From NCBI GenBank assembly GCA_026874595.1, contig CM049322.1, positions 7,737,900-7,801,899 on the forward strand: a stretch of DNA of 64,000 nucleotides. Direction: 5' to 3'. Shown here piece by piece: positions 1-11,463 of this stretch. The stretch is from Sipunculus nudus (Eukaryota; Annelida; Sipuncula; Golfingiida; Sipunculidae). The translations under genes and the position numbers were made by a program. The notes beneath the pieces were generated by a model, which saw nothing but the letters and a program-made list of their open reading frames with translations, was not told where the DNA came from and made no database searches. Every line of letters starts with the position of its first letter. Position 1 is the first letter of the stretch.

Positions 1-1074
1 CATTGTCAAGGTGCACTAACATGGTTCATTGTCAAGTTGCACTAACATGGTTCATTGTCAAGGTGCACTAACATGGTTCAATGTAAAGGTGCACTAATAT
101 GGTTCATTGTCAAGGTGCCCTTGCATGGTTTATTGTCAAGGTGCACTAACATGGTTCATTGTCAAGGTGGACTAACATGGTTCATTGTCAAGGTGCACTG
201 ACATGGTTTATTGTCAAGGTGCACTAGCATTGTTCATTGTCAAGGTGCACTAACATGGTTCATTGTCAAGGTGCGCTTACATGATTCATTGTCAAGGTGC
301 ACTAACATGGTTCATTGTCAAGTTGCACTAACATGGTTCATTGTCAAGGTGCACTAACATGGTTCATTGTCAAGGTGCACTAACATTGTTCATTGTCAAG
401 GTGCACTTACATGGTTCATTGTCAAGGTGCCCTAACATGGTTCATTGTCAAGGTGCGCTTACATGATTCATTGTCAAGGTGCACTTATATGGTTCATTGT
501 CAAGGTGCACTAACATGGTTTATTGTCAAGGTGTACTAACATGATTCATCGTCAAGGTGCACTAACATGGTTCATTGTCAAGGTTCACTTACATGGTTCA
601 ATGTCAAGGTGCACTAACATGGTTCATTGTCAAGGTGCACTAACATGATTCATTGTCAAGGTGCACTAACATGGTTCAATGTCAAGGTGCAGTTACATGG
701 TTCATTGTCAAGGTGGACTTACATGGTTCATTGTCAAGGTGCACTAACATGGTTCATTGTCAAGGTGCACTTGCATGGTTCATTGTCAAGGTGCACTAAC
801 ATGGTTCATTGTCAAGGTGCACTAACATGGTTCATTGTCAAGGTGCATAAACATTGTTCATTGTCAAGGTGCGCTTACATGGTTCATTGTTAAGGTGCCC
901 TTGCATGGTTTATTGTCAAGGTGCACTAACATGGTTCATTGTCAAGGTGCACTAACATGGTTCATTGTCAAGGTGCACTAACATTGTTCATTTTTAAGGT
1001 GCACTAACATGGTTCATTGTCAAGGTGCACGAACATGGTTCATTGTCAAGGTGCACTTACATGGCTCGGAGTTG
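1..1074. repeat. 26-bp minisatellite array (about 41 copies)
   Basis: The stretch is a head-to-tail array of a 26-bp unit, CATTGTCAAGGTGCACTAAC followed by ATGGTT, starting at the window edge, so the true array may be longer. Units differ by single substitutions (for example GCACTAAC to GCGCTTAC) and remain almost perfectly in register. Because 26 is not a multiple of 3, three units make a 78-bp, 26-codon frame. The 88-residue open frame at 627-893 arises this way and is not taken as a gene. The array ends abruptly at about 1074 in unique sequence. Confidence 0.97.
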
Positions 1075-1722
1075 AGGTCTGGAACGAATGCTGCCATTAA
1101 TACAAAATAATGGCATCAGCCGGAACAAAGAAATGGAACTGTCTAGTAAGAATAGACTCATTTGAACATAAGGTAATATCGTTGGACTGATTTCCTCCTT
1201 ATTACTTGATGGATCGTTAATTCGGTTTAACTAAAACAAAACAAGAATTATGTTCCCAGTTGTTTCCAATTATAAGGCTAATAGATTTAGTCTTCATATG
1301 TGGAATTTATTTTATTTTACTTGTTATATAATGGAGGCGAGAAGTGACCTCCATTATCAAACAGACTGTTCACTTTAATTTACAACAGTCTAATTTTACC
1401 AATGTCCCATGGTCAAGTGATTGTTGCGTACACACGGTCACCCATTAAGGAATCGGTTTCGATCACCCAAACCTCACTAAAATGTATAAATATATATATT
1501 TGTATAAATATATAGTTTCTTTTTTAAAAAATGATCTCTGAATCGTGGATTCATGGCCGGCGCCTAAATGATATCAGGAAATTTATCCAACTACTGGTAC
1601 TATACTCAAATAAAATATTTTGGACTCCCTTATTTTTGGACTTGGTCGGGATACTGGGTTACCGGGATAGACCTTTAGATCCACACTAGTTAATCATATA
1701 TATATATATATATAATATGCAG
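1075..1722. other. Non-coding stretch upstream of NLR copy A exon
   Basis: No recognisable gene. AT-rich, with a short TA-rich run (about 1483-1512) and a (TA)n tract at 1697-1714 that abuts the splice acceptor of the next exon. No CARD-like exon is visible here, so earlier exons of NLR copy A, if present, lie to the left of the window. Confidence 0.5.
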
Positions 1723-1940
1723 ATCAGAACATCGAGAAGCTGCGGCTGGTGGGATCTTGGCAGCTGCAGGTGGCTCGGCACTACCGAAGATACCACAGTC
1801 ACATGAACGTCTGCCCGCACGGCCCCTATCGGCGGGAGCAGAAACTACAAGCTCTCTTTATTCCTCCGTCGTGCTCCTTGCTGCAAAAAGAAGACAAAGC
1901 TGAATGTGAGATCGGTGATATTCACGACATATTCCGCAAT
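1723..1940 (+). CDS. Pre-NACHT exon of NLR copy A
   Basis: The exon is bounded by a TA-rich acceptor ending ATATGCAG (before 1723) and a donor GTAAGG at 1941. It enters with two leftover bases and ends on a complete codon, exactly the phases of the homologous exon in copy B (51112-51326). The frame reads QNIEKLRLVGSWQLQVARHY at its start and GDIHDIFRN at its end. Shared positions with copy B include an A-R-H-Y-(R/K)-R-(Y/F)-H core near residue 17 and a terminal D-I-x-x-(I/V)-x-(R/S)-N. The exon end is immediately followed, after splicing, by TGEPTSTFINGLPGSGKTT of the NACHT exon, the continuous order expected for this family. The ATG at 1749 is internal and not the real start. Confidence 0.75.
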
Positions 1941-3368
1941 GTAAGGTTATACTTCATCAATGTTCTTATGATGGCGAGCTACGCACTGTTTTATATTTAC
2001 CATAAGAGTAAAATATGACATTTTTTATATTTTTTTGTCGATGATATACTCTGCCATTATCAAAACGATTTTAATATCATAGTTAATTTTTTTTATTGTT
2101 CTTAAATGTTCCTGAAACCTAAAATTGTATCATATTTGACATATCTTTTTAAAGAATTATTTTTATGTAGATTAGCTTAAGGAATTTATTGCAAACATCA
2201 CATACGACGATCAAACTGTATGAAATAACCACTCTTTAATATAATTTCTTCATGCTATAATACACAAATAAAAAGAAATATTTATTGATCCACTGTCATG
2301 TTTGACATAATTATCGAAATTCAGATATAACAGCTGAGAAAAAATAACAAAATCCTTGCTGTCTTCATTCAAGCTATTTGAATAATTCTAATTATTGGTA
2401 CCTGAATTTTATAAGGCATGAAATGCAAAGATAATAATTTCTATAGATATTATGTTCATAAAGTAAATAACTTGTTATTAAGATTATTGTAAGCTATTAG
2501 AAGTATGAAAACTCACTCATCTGGAATTGGCATAACCTATAAAGTGTTTAATAATCTACGAAATAATAATAAATTTGTTATAAGCATTTAGTAACTCGCA
2601 GACAGTTAATGATTTCTAACAATATAGGAGTTGATGACGCAAGCTTGATTTTATTATAAAATAGAGCAGAAATCAAGTTTTACATAAATGTAAGTTAATA
2701 CATGAATATATACATATGCAAATACATATTCATACATAGATTCCATTGTAAATATATTGATATGTTTGTATTATCCTATTTGCTGGTATATAGATATATG
2801 ACATGCGAGATTGACATCCGGCTCGGCATCCGACTTCCAATACCCGGGTTTTAGTTTGTGTCATCTAACATCTATGGTTCCGACTAATACGTGCACGTGT
2901 ACGGCAGTCAATATCGGAAGCGGTTGTGATTTGGTCACTGGTGCATTAACATGACTTAACACCGATATCACCGATTATTGACCTAAGGTCACCATGAAAC
3001 GACAAAAGTATGTTGCAATAAAAGATAAAACAAAAGGACGCGGTCTTATTTTATTTTTATATTGAACTTATATTATAGCTTAAGTCCAAGGTCCGCGGTA
3101 TTCACATCTGTGATCAATGCGGGGACGGCCAGTGGAGGTATAAAATAAGCTGTGTTTCCACTTCTCCGTACACGGATACAGATACAGGTACGGATAGGTT
3201 AAGCGTGTTCCCACCTGGGCGTTCGCCATACGGGGGCCGTACAGCTAGAGTCGTAGTTTCACAAGGTTTAATTGGGCCTATACAAAGATAAAATTAGTAT
3301 AATAAGTGCAATGTTAAGATATATCAGAATATATGTTCTTGTAATTTTAATTTGTTTATATATATATA

Positions 3369-3405
<37 letters not shown>

Positions 3406-3409
<4 letters not shown>

Positions 3410-4597
3410 GCCCTGCGCGGGCCAGAATTTAGAGCCCGCACCCGCCCCGCAAAACGAACCTTCAGCCCGCAACCGCCTCGCCCCGCAGTTGTAGAAACCC
3501 GCCCCGCACCGCTCGGCACCTATAAAGAATAAATAGACCCGCACCCAGTTAGTAACTGGGACACACAAATCAAAAATTGCCATTGTGTCTCCGTAAAATA
3601 TTTAAAGTAATTATAAATTCAACATATTCAGATATTTAGCTAACAATATAATTGCAGTTTAAACATATTTAACATGCATATGCTGCTATACGGAAATATA
3701 AAATAAAACTTAAGCATAAAACAATATATTACTATAAAGTTTGTATGCCTAGAGTTACACTATACTCATCAGTAGCTGCAGTAGCTAGAGGACAGTACGT
3801 AGGCTTAACTTGCTCACCACAGTTCACACCTTTTATTCGAAAAAGAGCTTAATCCTGTCCAGCAATGATCAGCTAATTAGCTGAAAGGAGATAGGTATGT
3901 AACTATGGAGGGAGTCAGCTCTATGACATAGTTGTGTACACAAAAATAGATATCAGATGAGCCCCATGCTGGTTATCTCATTCTGCTTTGCTAATGCAGT
4001 CCTCTAAACTAGCCAGTACTCATTGGCTCATCCATGTTTAGCACACCTCAGTCTTTGCAGTATGTAAAGCTATATCCAGCTGGTGACAGGGCCTGATGCA
4101 CCCATGCCGTGACTATTATAACATCACAGGCCTAATCCTGGTGCTCTTCCCTCAGCCATGTTACGTAAAATCTGAGACTGGCCACAAGTATAGGCCCACA
4201 GTGCTGAACAGTCTATAATTATGCAACGCTATTCTCAGGTACAATTGTGCAATATTCTGAAAAGTGGTCTCTGCAAAATTGAATCTGTCTCAAAACTCAG
4301 GGAATTTATATTTCATAAGTGCAGTATATAGTAATTCAGAAAACTGAACAACTGAAGGAACATAAACAGGCCTGCATTGCTTCACGTTTAAGTAAATGTG
4401 ATCATCTTCACGCTATATAACCATGTCTTCGGCCCCCAGAAACCCGCACTAAAATATCATGTAACCCGCCACCCCCCCCCCCCCCGCATATCCCATCTTT
4501 TAGCCCGCACCCGCCTCGCCCCGAAGAGAATTTTTTTAGGCCCGCCCGGCTCCACAAAATCCTGAAAAAGTCAGCTTGGTTTTGGCCCGCGCAGGGC

Positions 4598-4601
<4 letters not shown>
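3406..4601. mobile_element. hAT-like non-autonomous DNA transposon
   Basis: An 18-bp perfect terminal inverted repeat, TAGAGCCCTGCGCGGGCC, is at 3406-3423, with its reverse complement at 4584-4601. Subterminal CCCGCACCCGCCCCGC-type repeats follow on the left and recur near the right end (about 4465-4520). The element interrupts a TA dinucleotide tract, so the duplicated target cannot be delimited. No transposase coding frame is visible in the 1.2 kb, so it would depend on a protein supplied elsewhere. hAT is suggested by the TIR style and GC-rich subterminal repeats; this is inference. Confidence 0.7.
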
Positions 4602-4670
<69 letters not shown>

Positions 4671-4680
4671 TATATATATA
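4602..4680. repeat. (TA)n microsatellite
   Basis: Long TA dinucleotide tract continuing the tract at 3358-3405 across the inserted hAT-like element. Confidence 0.95.
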
Positions 4681-4815
4681 TATAATTTGATTATTATTTT
4701 TTTATCACTGTAATGCCATATATATATACATTACAATATATATATATATATATATTGTAATGTATATATATATGGCATTACAGTGATAAAAAAATAATAA
4801 TCAAATTATATATAT
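4676..4815. repeat. 140-bp perfect palindrome
   Basis: The 60 bases at 4681-4740 are the exact reverse complement of 4751-4810. The 10-base centre is TATATATATA, itself self-complementary, and five further bases pair on each side, giving 140 bp without a mismatch. Each arm contains a non-simple core (TTATCACTGTAATGCCATAT), so this is not merely a TA tract. It could be a foldback element or the product of an inverted duplication. In single-stranded form it would make a very stable hairpin or cruciform. Confidence 0.95.
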
Positions 4816-4924
4816 TCGAGAGCACACGGTTCCAGCCTTTTCCTGAAATATTGAATCATTGCGGAAATACCCATACAGCCTATTACAGAGAATACTCGTA
4901 CATGGAGAGTTCTGAAATGGCCGT

Positions 4925-5580
4925 ATGCGCCGCCGTATCCGTGTCCGTACAAGTGGAAACACTCCTTATATGTTTTATCATATGTTTGTTCCAACCGTAT
5001 CCGTGCCGTATCCATGTCCGTGTCAGGAAGAGTGAAACACTCCTTTCATTTTATCATATGTTTGTTCCAACCGTATCCGTTCCCGTATCCGCGTCCATGT
5101 CCCGGACAAGTGGAACATTCCTTTCATTTTATCATATGTTTGTTCCAACCGTATCCGTTCCCATATCCGCGTCCATGTCCCGGACAAATGGAACACTCCT
5201 TTCATTTTATCATATGTTTGTCCCAACCGTATCCGTGCCCGTATCCGCGTCCATGTCCCGGACAAGTGGAAACACTCCTTTCATTTTATCATATGTTTGT
5301 CCCAACCGTATCCGTGCCCGTATTCGCGTCCATGTCCCGGACAAGTGGAACATTCCTTTCATTTTATCATATGTTTGTTCCAACCGTATCAGTTCCCATA
5401 TCAGCGTCCATGTCCCGGACAAGTGGAACACTCCTTTCATTTTATCATATGTTTGTCTCAACCGTATCCGTTCCCATATCCGCGTCCATGTCCCGGACAA
5501 GTGGAAACACTCCTTTCATTTTATCATATGTTTGTTCCAGCCGTATCCGTGTCCGTATCCGTGTCTGTACAAGTGGAAAC
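4925..5580. repeat. About 77-bp minisatellite (8 copies)
   Basis: Units share the order CCGTATCCGT, CATGTCCCGGACAAGTGG, AACACTCCTTTCATTTTATC, ATATGTTTGTTCCAA. Frames stay open on both strands (for example 4851-5633 on plus and 5023-5265 on minus) because the unit lacks stops. The peptides are themselves repeats, so none is called as a gene. The last unit merges into the right terminal inverted repeat of the enclosing element, so the array seems to have grown from subterminal transposon sequence. Confidence 0.92.
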
Positions 5581-5587
5581 TCAGCTT

Positions 5588-6149
5588 TAGGCTAAAACAA
5601 ATGACAAAGTTACACACATCAACGATCTACTAGTGAAACTGACATGTATCAGCACAGAAGAAGGTTTCTAACTTTAATTAGTAGCGTCCTTGACAACCTG
5701 AGAACCTGAACGAAACAATGTTCATCAAGAAAAGCTGTGTTTACATCTCTGATTTGACAACCCATCCTGCGTGCGTCAAAAAGAAAAATGAAGTTAATTA
5801 GGCTCCTCTAACGTAGAGAAGACGTTTGTGAACATTTTATTCATGAAATATGGATGTCCCATTTGCACCAAGTTAGCACAAAACTGTTAAAAATGTTTAA
5901 AAAAGTGTATGGTTATAATAATGTTTAGATACTAGTAACCTTTTCGTAAATGTTCCCTTATCTTCTTATAATTTGTCGGGAAATTATATTTTTTTTCAGT
6001 TGCATTTACTAGTTACTTTTAATAAATAATTCTTAGAATGTAATTAAAATGAGTATGTGTCACTCGGGTATATTTGTATTCTTAATATTTTTTGGTCACC
6101 TGAGCACTCAAGATCTGAAATCAAATGAACAAGATATCCTCGTCTCGCC
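5588..6149. other. Intronic sequence, nothing recognised
   Basis: AT-rich DNA without repeats, exon-like frames or terminal inverted repeats that I can see. Confidence 0.4.
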
Positions 6150-7013
6150 TGTACACGTTTATTCACATGCGGGGGTCAGTTGACCCGAACAACACACACG
6201 ACGGCTCAAACAAACGCGGCCCGGGGGGTCAGTTGACCCGAACAACACACACGACGGCTCAAACAAACGCGGCCCGGGGGGTCAGTTGACCCGAACAACA
6301 CACACGACGGCTCAAACAAACGCGGCCCGGGGGGTCAGCTGACCCGAACAATACACACGACGGCTCAAACAAACGCGGCCCGGGGGGTCAGTTGACCCGA
6401 ACAATACACACGACGGCTCAAACAAACGCGGCCCGGGGGGTCAGTTGACCCGAACAACACACACGACGGCTCAAACAAACGCGGCCCGGGGGGTCAGCTG
6501 ACCCGAACAGTACACACGACGGCTCAAACACAGGCAGCCCGGGGGTCAGCTGACCCGAACACTACACACGACGGCTCAAACACACGCAGCACGGTGGTCA
6601 GCTGACCCGAACACTACACACTAAGACTCAAACACACGCAGCCCGGGGGACAGCTGACCCGAACACTACACACGACGTCTCAAACACACGCAGCCCGAGG
6701 GTCAGCTGACCCGAACACAACACACGACGGCTTAAACACACGCAGCCCGGGGGTAAGCTGACCCGAACACTACACACTACGGCTCAAACACACGCGGCCC
6801 GGGGGTCAGCTGACCCGAACACTACACACTACGCCTCAAACACATGCGACCTGGGGGTCAGCTGACTTGAACAATACACACGACGGCTCAAACACACGCA
6901 GCCCGGGGGTCAGCTGACCCGAACACTACACACGACACCTCAAACATACGCGGCCCGGGGTTATAATAGCTGACCCGAACACTACACACGACGGGCGCAT
7001 GCTCGTGAATAAA
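6150..7013. repeat. 53-bp tandem array with palindromic GGGTCAGCTGACCC core
   Basis: About 15 units of roughly 53 bp, each carrying GGGTCAG(C/T)TGACCCGAAC, ACACACGACGGCTCAAACA and GCGGCCCGGG. The first units use GGTCAGTTGACC and the later ones the perfectly palindromic GGTCAGCTGACC, so sequence type changes along the array. The flanks are inverted with respect to each other: CACGTTTATTCACATGCG on the left (6154-6171) and CGCATGCTCGTGAATAAAT on the right (6995-7013). The array may therefore sit between the ends of a transposable element. Confidence 0.9.
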
Positions 7014-7109
7014 TTTTCATATGTAACAAATGAGGTGACTTGTTGAACAGAGATATTTGCATCATTATACTCTCTGCCTCTTCTCAAAACTGCATACGTC
7101 TTTTTAATA

Positions 7110-7441
7110 ATAGGTACTGAAATAATAATAATAATAATAATAATTTTACATTTTGATAACCTAAAACTTATATTTGTACGATCATATTAGTGAATATGTC
7201 TCTTTAACTTTATAGATACTTACAATAATAATAAAACAACAAAATTATAACAATAACAAAAACAATAATAACAATAATAATAATAATAATTATTATTATT
7301 ATTATTTTTATTATTATTATTATTATCATTTAACATCCTCATTTGACAACATACAGCTTACATTTGTAAGATATTATCATTACATACGTCTCTTTAATCA
7401 TGGATACTGACAGTAATACATTTTTTTTCTAATATTATAAA

Positions 7442-7490
<49 letters not shown>

Positions 7491-7495
7491 ACAAT
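7110..7495. repeat. AAT/ATT triplet microsatellites
   Basis: Several (AAT)n and (ATT)n runs, including an AAT run directly followed by an ATT run at about 7262-7325 that can fold back on itself, and a long (ATT)n at 7440-7489. Confidence 0.9.
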
Positions 7496-7609
7496 ATTAA
7501 TAATACTTTAAGATTTACTCAAGAGACAACAATAACTACAAATATAACTATTTCTTGAAAATATTAGTAAAACAATAATACTCATAAGGAAAACTGCTTT
7601 GTTTTTAAG

Positions 7610-9966
7610 ACTGGGGAACCGACATCGACCTTCATCAATGGTCTACCAGGCTCAGGGAAAACCACGCTGGTTAACTGGTGTCTCTCCTCGTGGGCCGACT
7701 TGGTGCAAAACAAATCACAAGCAGCGACATCTGGTGGTGAGAGCAGCAACGAGCCTGACTTCATGTACAATCTCATAATTTGCCTTTTCTTAAGGCATGT
7801 TCAACCTGATCAAACATTTTCACAAGCTATAAGAAAACAGATCTGGTGTGATACCAACTGTTACCCGGATATCGATAAATACATCTCAGAGAACCCATCA
7901 AGAGTATTGTTTATTTTCGATGGGCTCGATGAGTTCAGGTCAGAAATTTCGTCAGAAATTACAGCAATAATTAAAGGAGAATTGTTTCCAAATGTCTCAA
8001 AGATTGTCACCTCACGTCACACAAAAGCAGACAGTCCGTCTGATGAGCTTGTATGTCACTACGACAAACGAGTTCAGATAAACGGATTTGATGACTCCCG
8101 CGTCCTCCAGTATATGTACAAGTACAAAAGACTCCCTGTCAAACCCATACAAACCCTGAACCCTTCTGATCAAGTGAAAAAACAGTTTGTGGATGAATTG
8201 TATGAAAAGATAAAGGCAAAAAATATGTTATCCCTATGTCACATACCACTTAATCTTTGTTTCTTCTGTCAGTTGGCAGAGGCTGGCCGAGTGATCAGCA
8301 CAAATAAAACTGAACTGTATTTATTTATGTTAAAGTACATAATTGATGTTTATATGTCTAAGACAGCATCCCCCTCAGATTTTAGTCTTGATAACATTCA
8401 TGTGTACCACGATGATTTAGTGCTGTGTGGTACAGGCGCATTAAATCTACTGGGTAGTGAAAATGACCGGTTTACATTTACTAAAGAAACAACAGAAAGT
8501 GATAGCAGTCAGGACTTCATAGAAATAGGAATTAAATTTGGATTGATACTTCCAGTTTAGCCTGAACATTTAGGAGACACAAAGCTTTATACATTCAGCC
8601 ATTTGTCCATCCAGGAACATTTGGCCGCTTTTGCTATTGTCCATAATCAAACACAAAGACAGTTATTTATATCACATTTGACCGACATATTCCGACTACA
8701 CGACTGCCGTAATATAATTTCATTTTGTTGTGGTATGTCTGAGCAGTGCGGGAACGAGCTGCTCTCACATGCTGTCAAACTCGTCCGAAACAGGAAGGAC
8801 AGACCGACCGCTCATCAGTGTCCATACTTTAACCACAAAGCCTGGCACTCAGGGAAGGTTGACTGGGAGGCTGAAGTAACCTCTTCCTCTGATATCAGTT
8901 TTTTCATTGCACAATGCGTGGCGGAGTTTAAAGACCCGAACCTTTGTGATATTCCTTTACCAGACAGTATAACATTAGATCTCTCTCGGCCTGAGACAGA
9001 CGCTATGTTGACAATGTTCAGACACAACAAGTCACAATCACCGGTTGGAAATATTGAGATAAAGAATTGTGATCTCAGTAGAGATATATGGGAGACAACA
9101 ACATCAGTAATACTGCCACATGAGCTCAAAGAGCTTTGTTTAACCTTGACTTGTATAGAGGACACGGCAGCACTAGCAGCCGGTTTTAAACAAATGATCA
9201 ACCTGACGACTCTACAACTGATGATACAATCCTTGACAGAGACTGACAGTGAGCGCATCCTGGCGGCGATCCCACAAACCATATCTCTTGATAGTTTGTT
9301 TCTAAGATATTTCCCCCTGAGGTCCCAGCTGATTTATTATCAGACTTTGTGGGGACTCAGCATCGTCTGTCGTGGCTACGTGTATCACACACTGACCTGA
9401 CACAGCTTGGTCAACGCGTGACGTCACTCATCACTTCTCAACATCTGGCTCGACTTGAAATCAACAACACTCACGTGACCCGGCAGCAGGTGACGTCACT
9501 GTGTACCGCTCTGCCGGGTCAATGTCCTCAGCTCCGGGCGCTGGTCATGTCCGGTAATGATATATCTGGTGTGGAGGACCGAGTGGCTGAGGCCGTCTCA
9601 AACCTTAAACATCTCTCATGGCTTAACATCAGGAACTGTAATATAACATCACAGGGACTGTGGCGGATCCTGCAACATCTGCCCGACTCGCTGCGTGTGT
9701 TAGACATTTGTAACAATGGTTTCACACATTTCTCACGGCTGTCAGAGTGTTGTCATTTTCTGAAGTATGTTCGTTTTCTCTTGTGTGCGGGTACAGCTGT
9801 ACCGGCCGAGGTGATGCAAGAACTGGTACAAGTGTGTGACCAAAACCTCCCTGATCTCAAACTGATGTACGACCACAAATCATGGCAGGCTGGTATACAA
9901 GCTTACGAGGCGTTTACTGTCGAACTCCTTGGTGAGATATAGACAAAGGCACACAGTGTAGACTGA
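7610..9966 (+). pseudogene. NACHT + LRR exon of NLR copy A, with stop and frameshift
   Basis: After the acceptor TTTTTAAG the frame opens TGEPTSTFINGLPGSGKTT. Walker A GLPGSGKTT is at 7640-7666, Walker B FIFDGLDEF at 7910-7936, and a sensor-1-like KIVTSRH follows 60 to 70 bases later. A helical/winged region with FRLHDCRNIISFCCG then precedes ribonuclease-inhibitor-type LRRs (about 9115-9760, e.g. LSWLNIRNCNITSQGLWRIL). Lesions relative to copy B are TAG at 8558-8560, a net 4-bp loss at about 9325-9350 (the frame resumes in phase with QHRLSWLRV), and TAG at 9940-9942. From about 8666 onward the nucleotide match to copy B is very high by eye, whereas upstream the two agree only at about half of residues. 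If functional it would bind ATP/dATP and switch conformation. Confidence 0.85.
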
Positions 9967-10335
9967 CGGGAATCAGAATTCAACCTAATAATATCACATT
10001 AGGACAGAGTCAGTCATAAAATAAGATAAAAACTATTTATTTTTTACGATTAATTTTCTCTGATTCATTTAAATGAATAAAATGTGTATTATTTTGACAT
10101 TCCTCTGTTCTTGCATGGTTATATATAGATACTCCTGTGTAATATATGGTAAGATATATATATACATACATACATAGGCGGTGAAATTGGGAAGGGGGGG
10201 GGGGGGGATGGCGCACCTTTGGGGTCTCAAACAATACGAGGAAAAACATTAGGGTACCAGTATTTCTCAGTACAGTTAGTATATTCTCCTGTATAGGACT
10301 GTTATAGACTAATAAGAGCGTATATATGTATATGT

Positions 10336-10338
10336 ATA

Positions 10339-10386
<48 letters not shown>
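10336..10386. repeat. (TA)n microsatellite
   Basis: Uninterrupted TA dinucleotides over about 50 bases. Confidence 0.95.
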
Positions 10387-10388
<2 letters not shown>

Positions 10389-11463
10389 TACTATTGCCCC
10401 CCCCCCCATAAATATTTCGCATCCCAACCAATTATATAGATACATAGATACATCGAAACATTATGGTTCAGTCCAAATCTATTTATATGAAACATTATCA
10501 TCACATGTACACATTCATTAATATATACCAGGTGCACATAAAATATTGTATGGCCATGTTTTATTAAAAACTATTTAATTCTATACTTAATCTTTACGTT
10601 TTGAATTTGATTATACATCTATAATAGATATAAATGTATTTAAGGTAAATGTATTTTAAAACGAAGTATATGTGTGTTGTGAAGATGTTTGTGTAAGTGT
10701 GTGTGAGGAAAATATTATGGCAATTCTATTGATTATGCATTTAATTTTTACCTGAAACGTGCCCATTCATCTACCTTTTGAAAAAGAAATTATATGTGCT
10801 TTTTCTCTTCCGCTGTGTATATAGTAATGATCTAAGGGTAATTTTGGTTGTGAAAATATAGCGCCTTCGTAAAGAATGTGTGGACTTATTATCAACAACA
10901 TGTTTGAAAACGCAGCAATGATGTGCCCAGCACCTATATCAGTTAACCCATATTTCCACTCATATAAAGCGGGTCCAGTAAAGCTAGTTTTGTCTAAATT
11001 GGATAACTTGATTATTCCTCCTTGCACCAGATTTATTTATAGCCGAGGATTAGTTTTATTGCAACTCAATGTGAATATATACAGATATCACGGGAAAATG
11101 TAAGATACAATGTTGTCAGAATGTTATGGACGGTCATGTCGGTTACTGAATGTCTTAAGTATATAAATATATGCATTTGTTATGTAAATGTTATAGTCTT
11201 GTAATGTTATATTTTCTGTGAGTAAAATTATCTTGACACACGAATACGCTTTTGTTGAATTAACATGATGTATGTTGAGTGTTTGGCTGTCTGAGCAATT
11301 GGACAAATTAAGATAGTATGCTGTATTTGAAAATTCCTGAGGTTTATTGCGGTATATTAAATAGATTTAAACTCTATAGATTTCGATTATATAAGCTGTA
11401 ATAAAACTGTAACCCCCTCCACACCCCCGAAAATTTATTGCTGAATCTTAGAAGCGGATACGC

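Larger units (their letters stand above)
3147..5587. mobile_element. Probable TIR DNA transposon, non-autonomous, with nested insertions
   Basis: AAGCTGTGTTTCCAC at 3147-3161 is matched in inverted orientation by GTGGAAACTCAGCTT at 5573-5587 (one mismatch over 15). Similarity extends inwards through a CACGGATAC motif, giving roughly 33-bp imperfect terminal inverted repeats. No transposase frame is present and no clean target duplication could be identified, so the superfamily is not assigned. A hAT-like element, a perfect palindrome and a minisatellite built from the subterminal motif lie inside. Confidence 0.5.
1941..7609 (+). other. Intron 1 of NLR copy A, filled with repeats
   Basis: A 5.7 kb intron between donor GTAAGG (1941) and acceptor TTTTTAAG (ending 7609). 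2019-3146 shows nothing recognisable beyond AT-rich DNA. 3147-5587 is a TIR element with nested insertions. 5588-6150 shows nothing recognisable. 6150-7013 is a 53-bp tandem array. 7110-7490 carries AAT/ATT triplet microsatellites, including an (AAT)n-(ATT)n inverted pair at about 7260-7330. The intron is inferred from the exon match to copy B. Confidence 0.65.
1723..9966 (+). pseudogene. NLR-like NACHT-LRR gene, copy A (probably inactivated)
   Basis: Two exons (1723-1940 and 7610-9966) joined in phase 0 encode the pre-NACHT, NACHT and leucine-rich-repeat parts of an NLR-type receptor. Family members are cytoplasmic NTPase switches that oligomerise after ligand sensing through the LRRs. Compared with copy B, the reading frame has a TAG at 8558-8560 replacing a proline codon, a net 4-bp deletion at about 9325-9350 that shifts the frame, and an early TAG at 9940-9942, eight codons before the homologous TGA at 9964-9966. 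The 5' CARD-type exons seen in copy B are not in the window. The NACHT motifs are intact, so inactivation looks recent. The alternatives are assembly error or an unusual splice that skips the lesions. Splicing is inferred from consensus sites and homology to copy B only. Confidence 0.8.

Noticed and set aside
627-893. 88-codon frame in the first array
   Set aside because: Pure product of the 26-bp repeat.
1-1074. CRISPR array
   Set aside because: Units are directly adjacent with no unique spacers, there are no cas genes, and the DNA is clearly eukaryotic.
4851-5633. 260-codon plus-strand frame and overlapping minus-strand frames
   Set aside because: Both strands stay open only because the 77-bp unit lacks stops; no homology or start context.
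8558-8560. TAG in copy A as a sign of an alternative genetic code or programmed readthrough
   Set aside because: The LINE and NLR frames otherwise use standard stops, and a frameshift in the same gene makes simple pseudogene decay the more economical reading.
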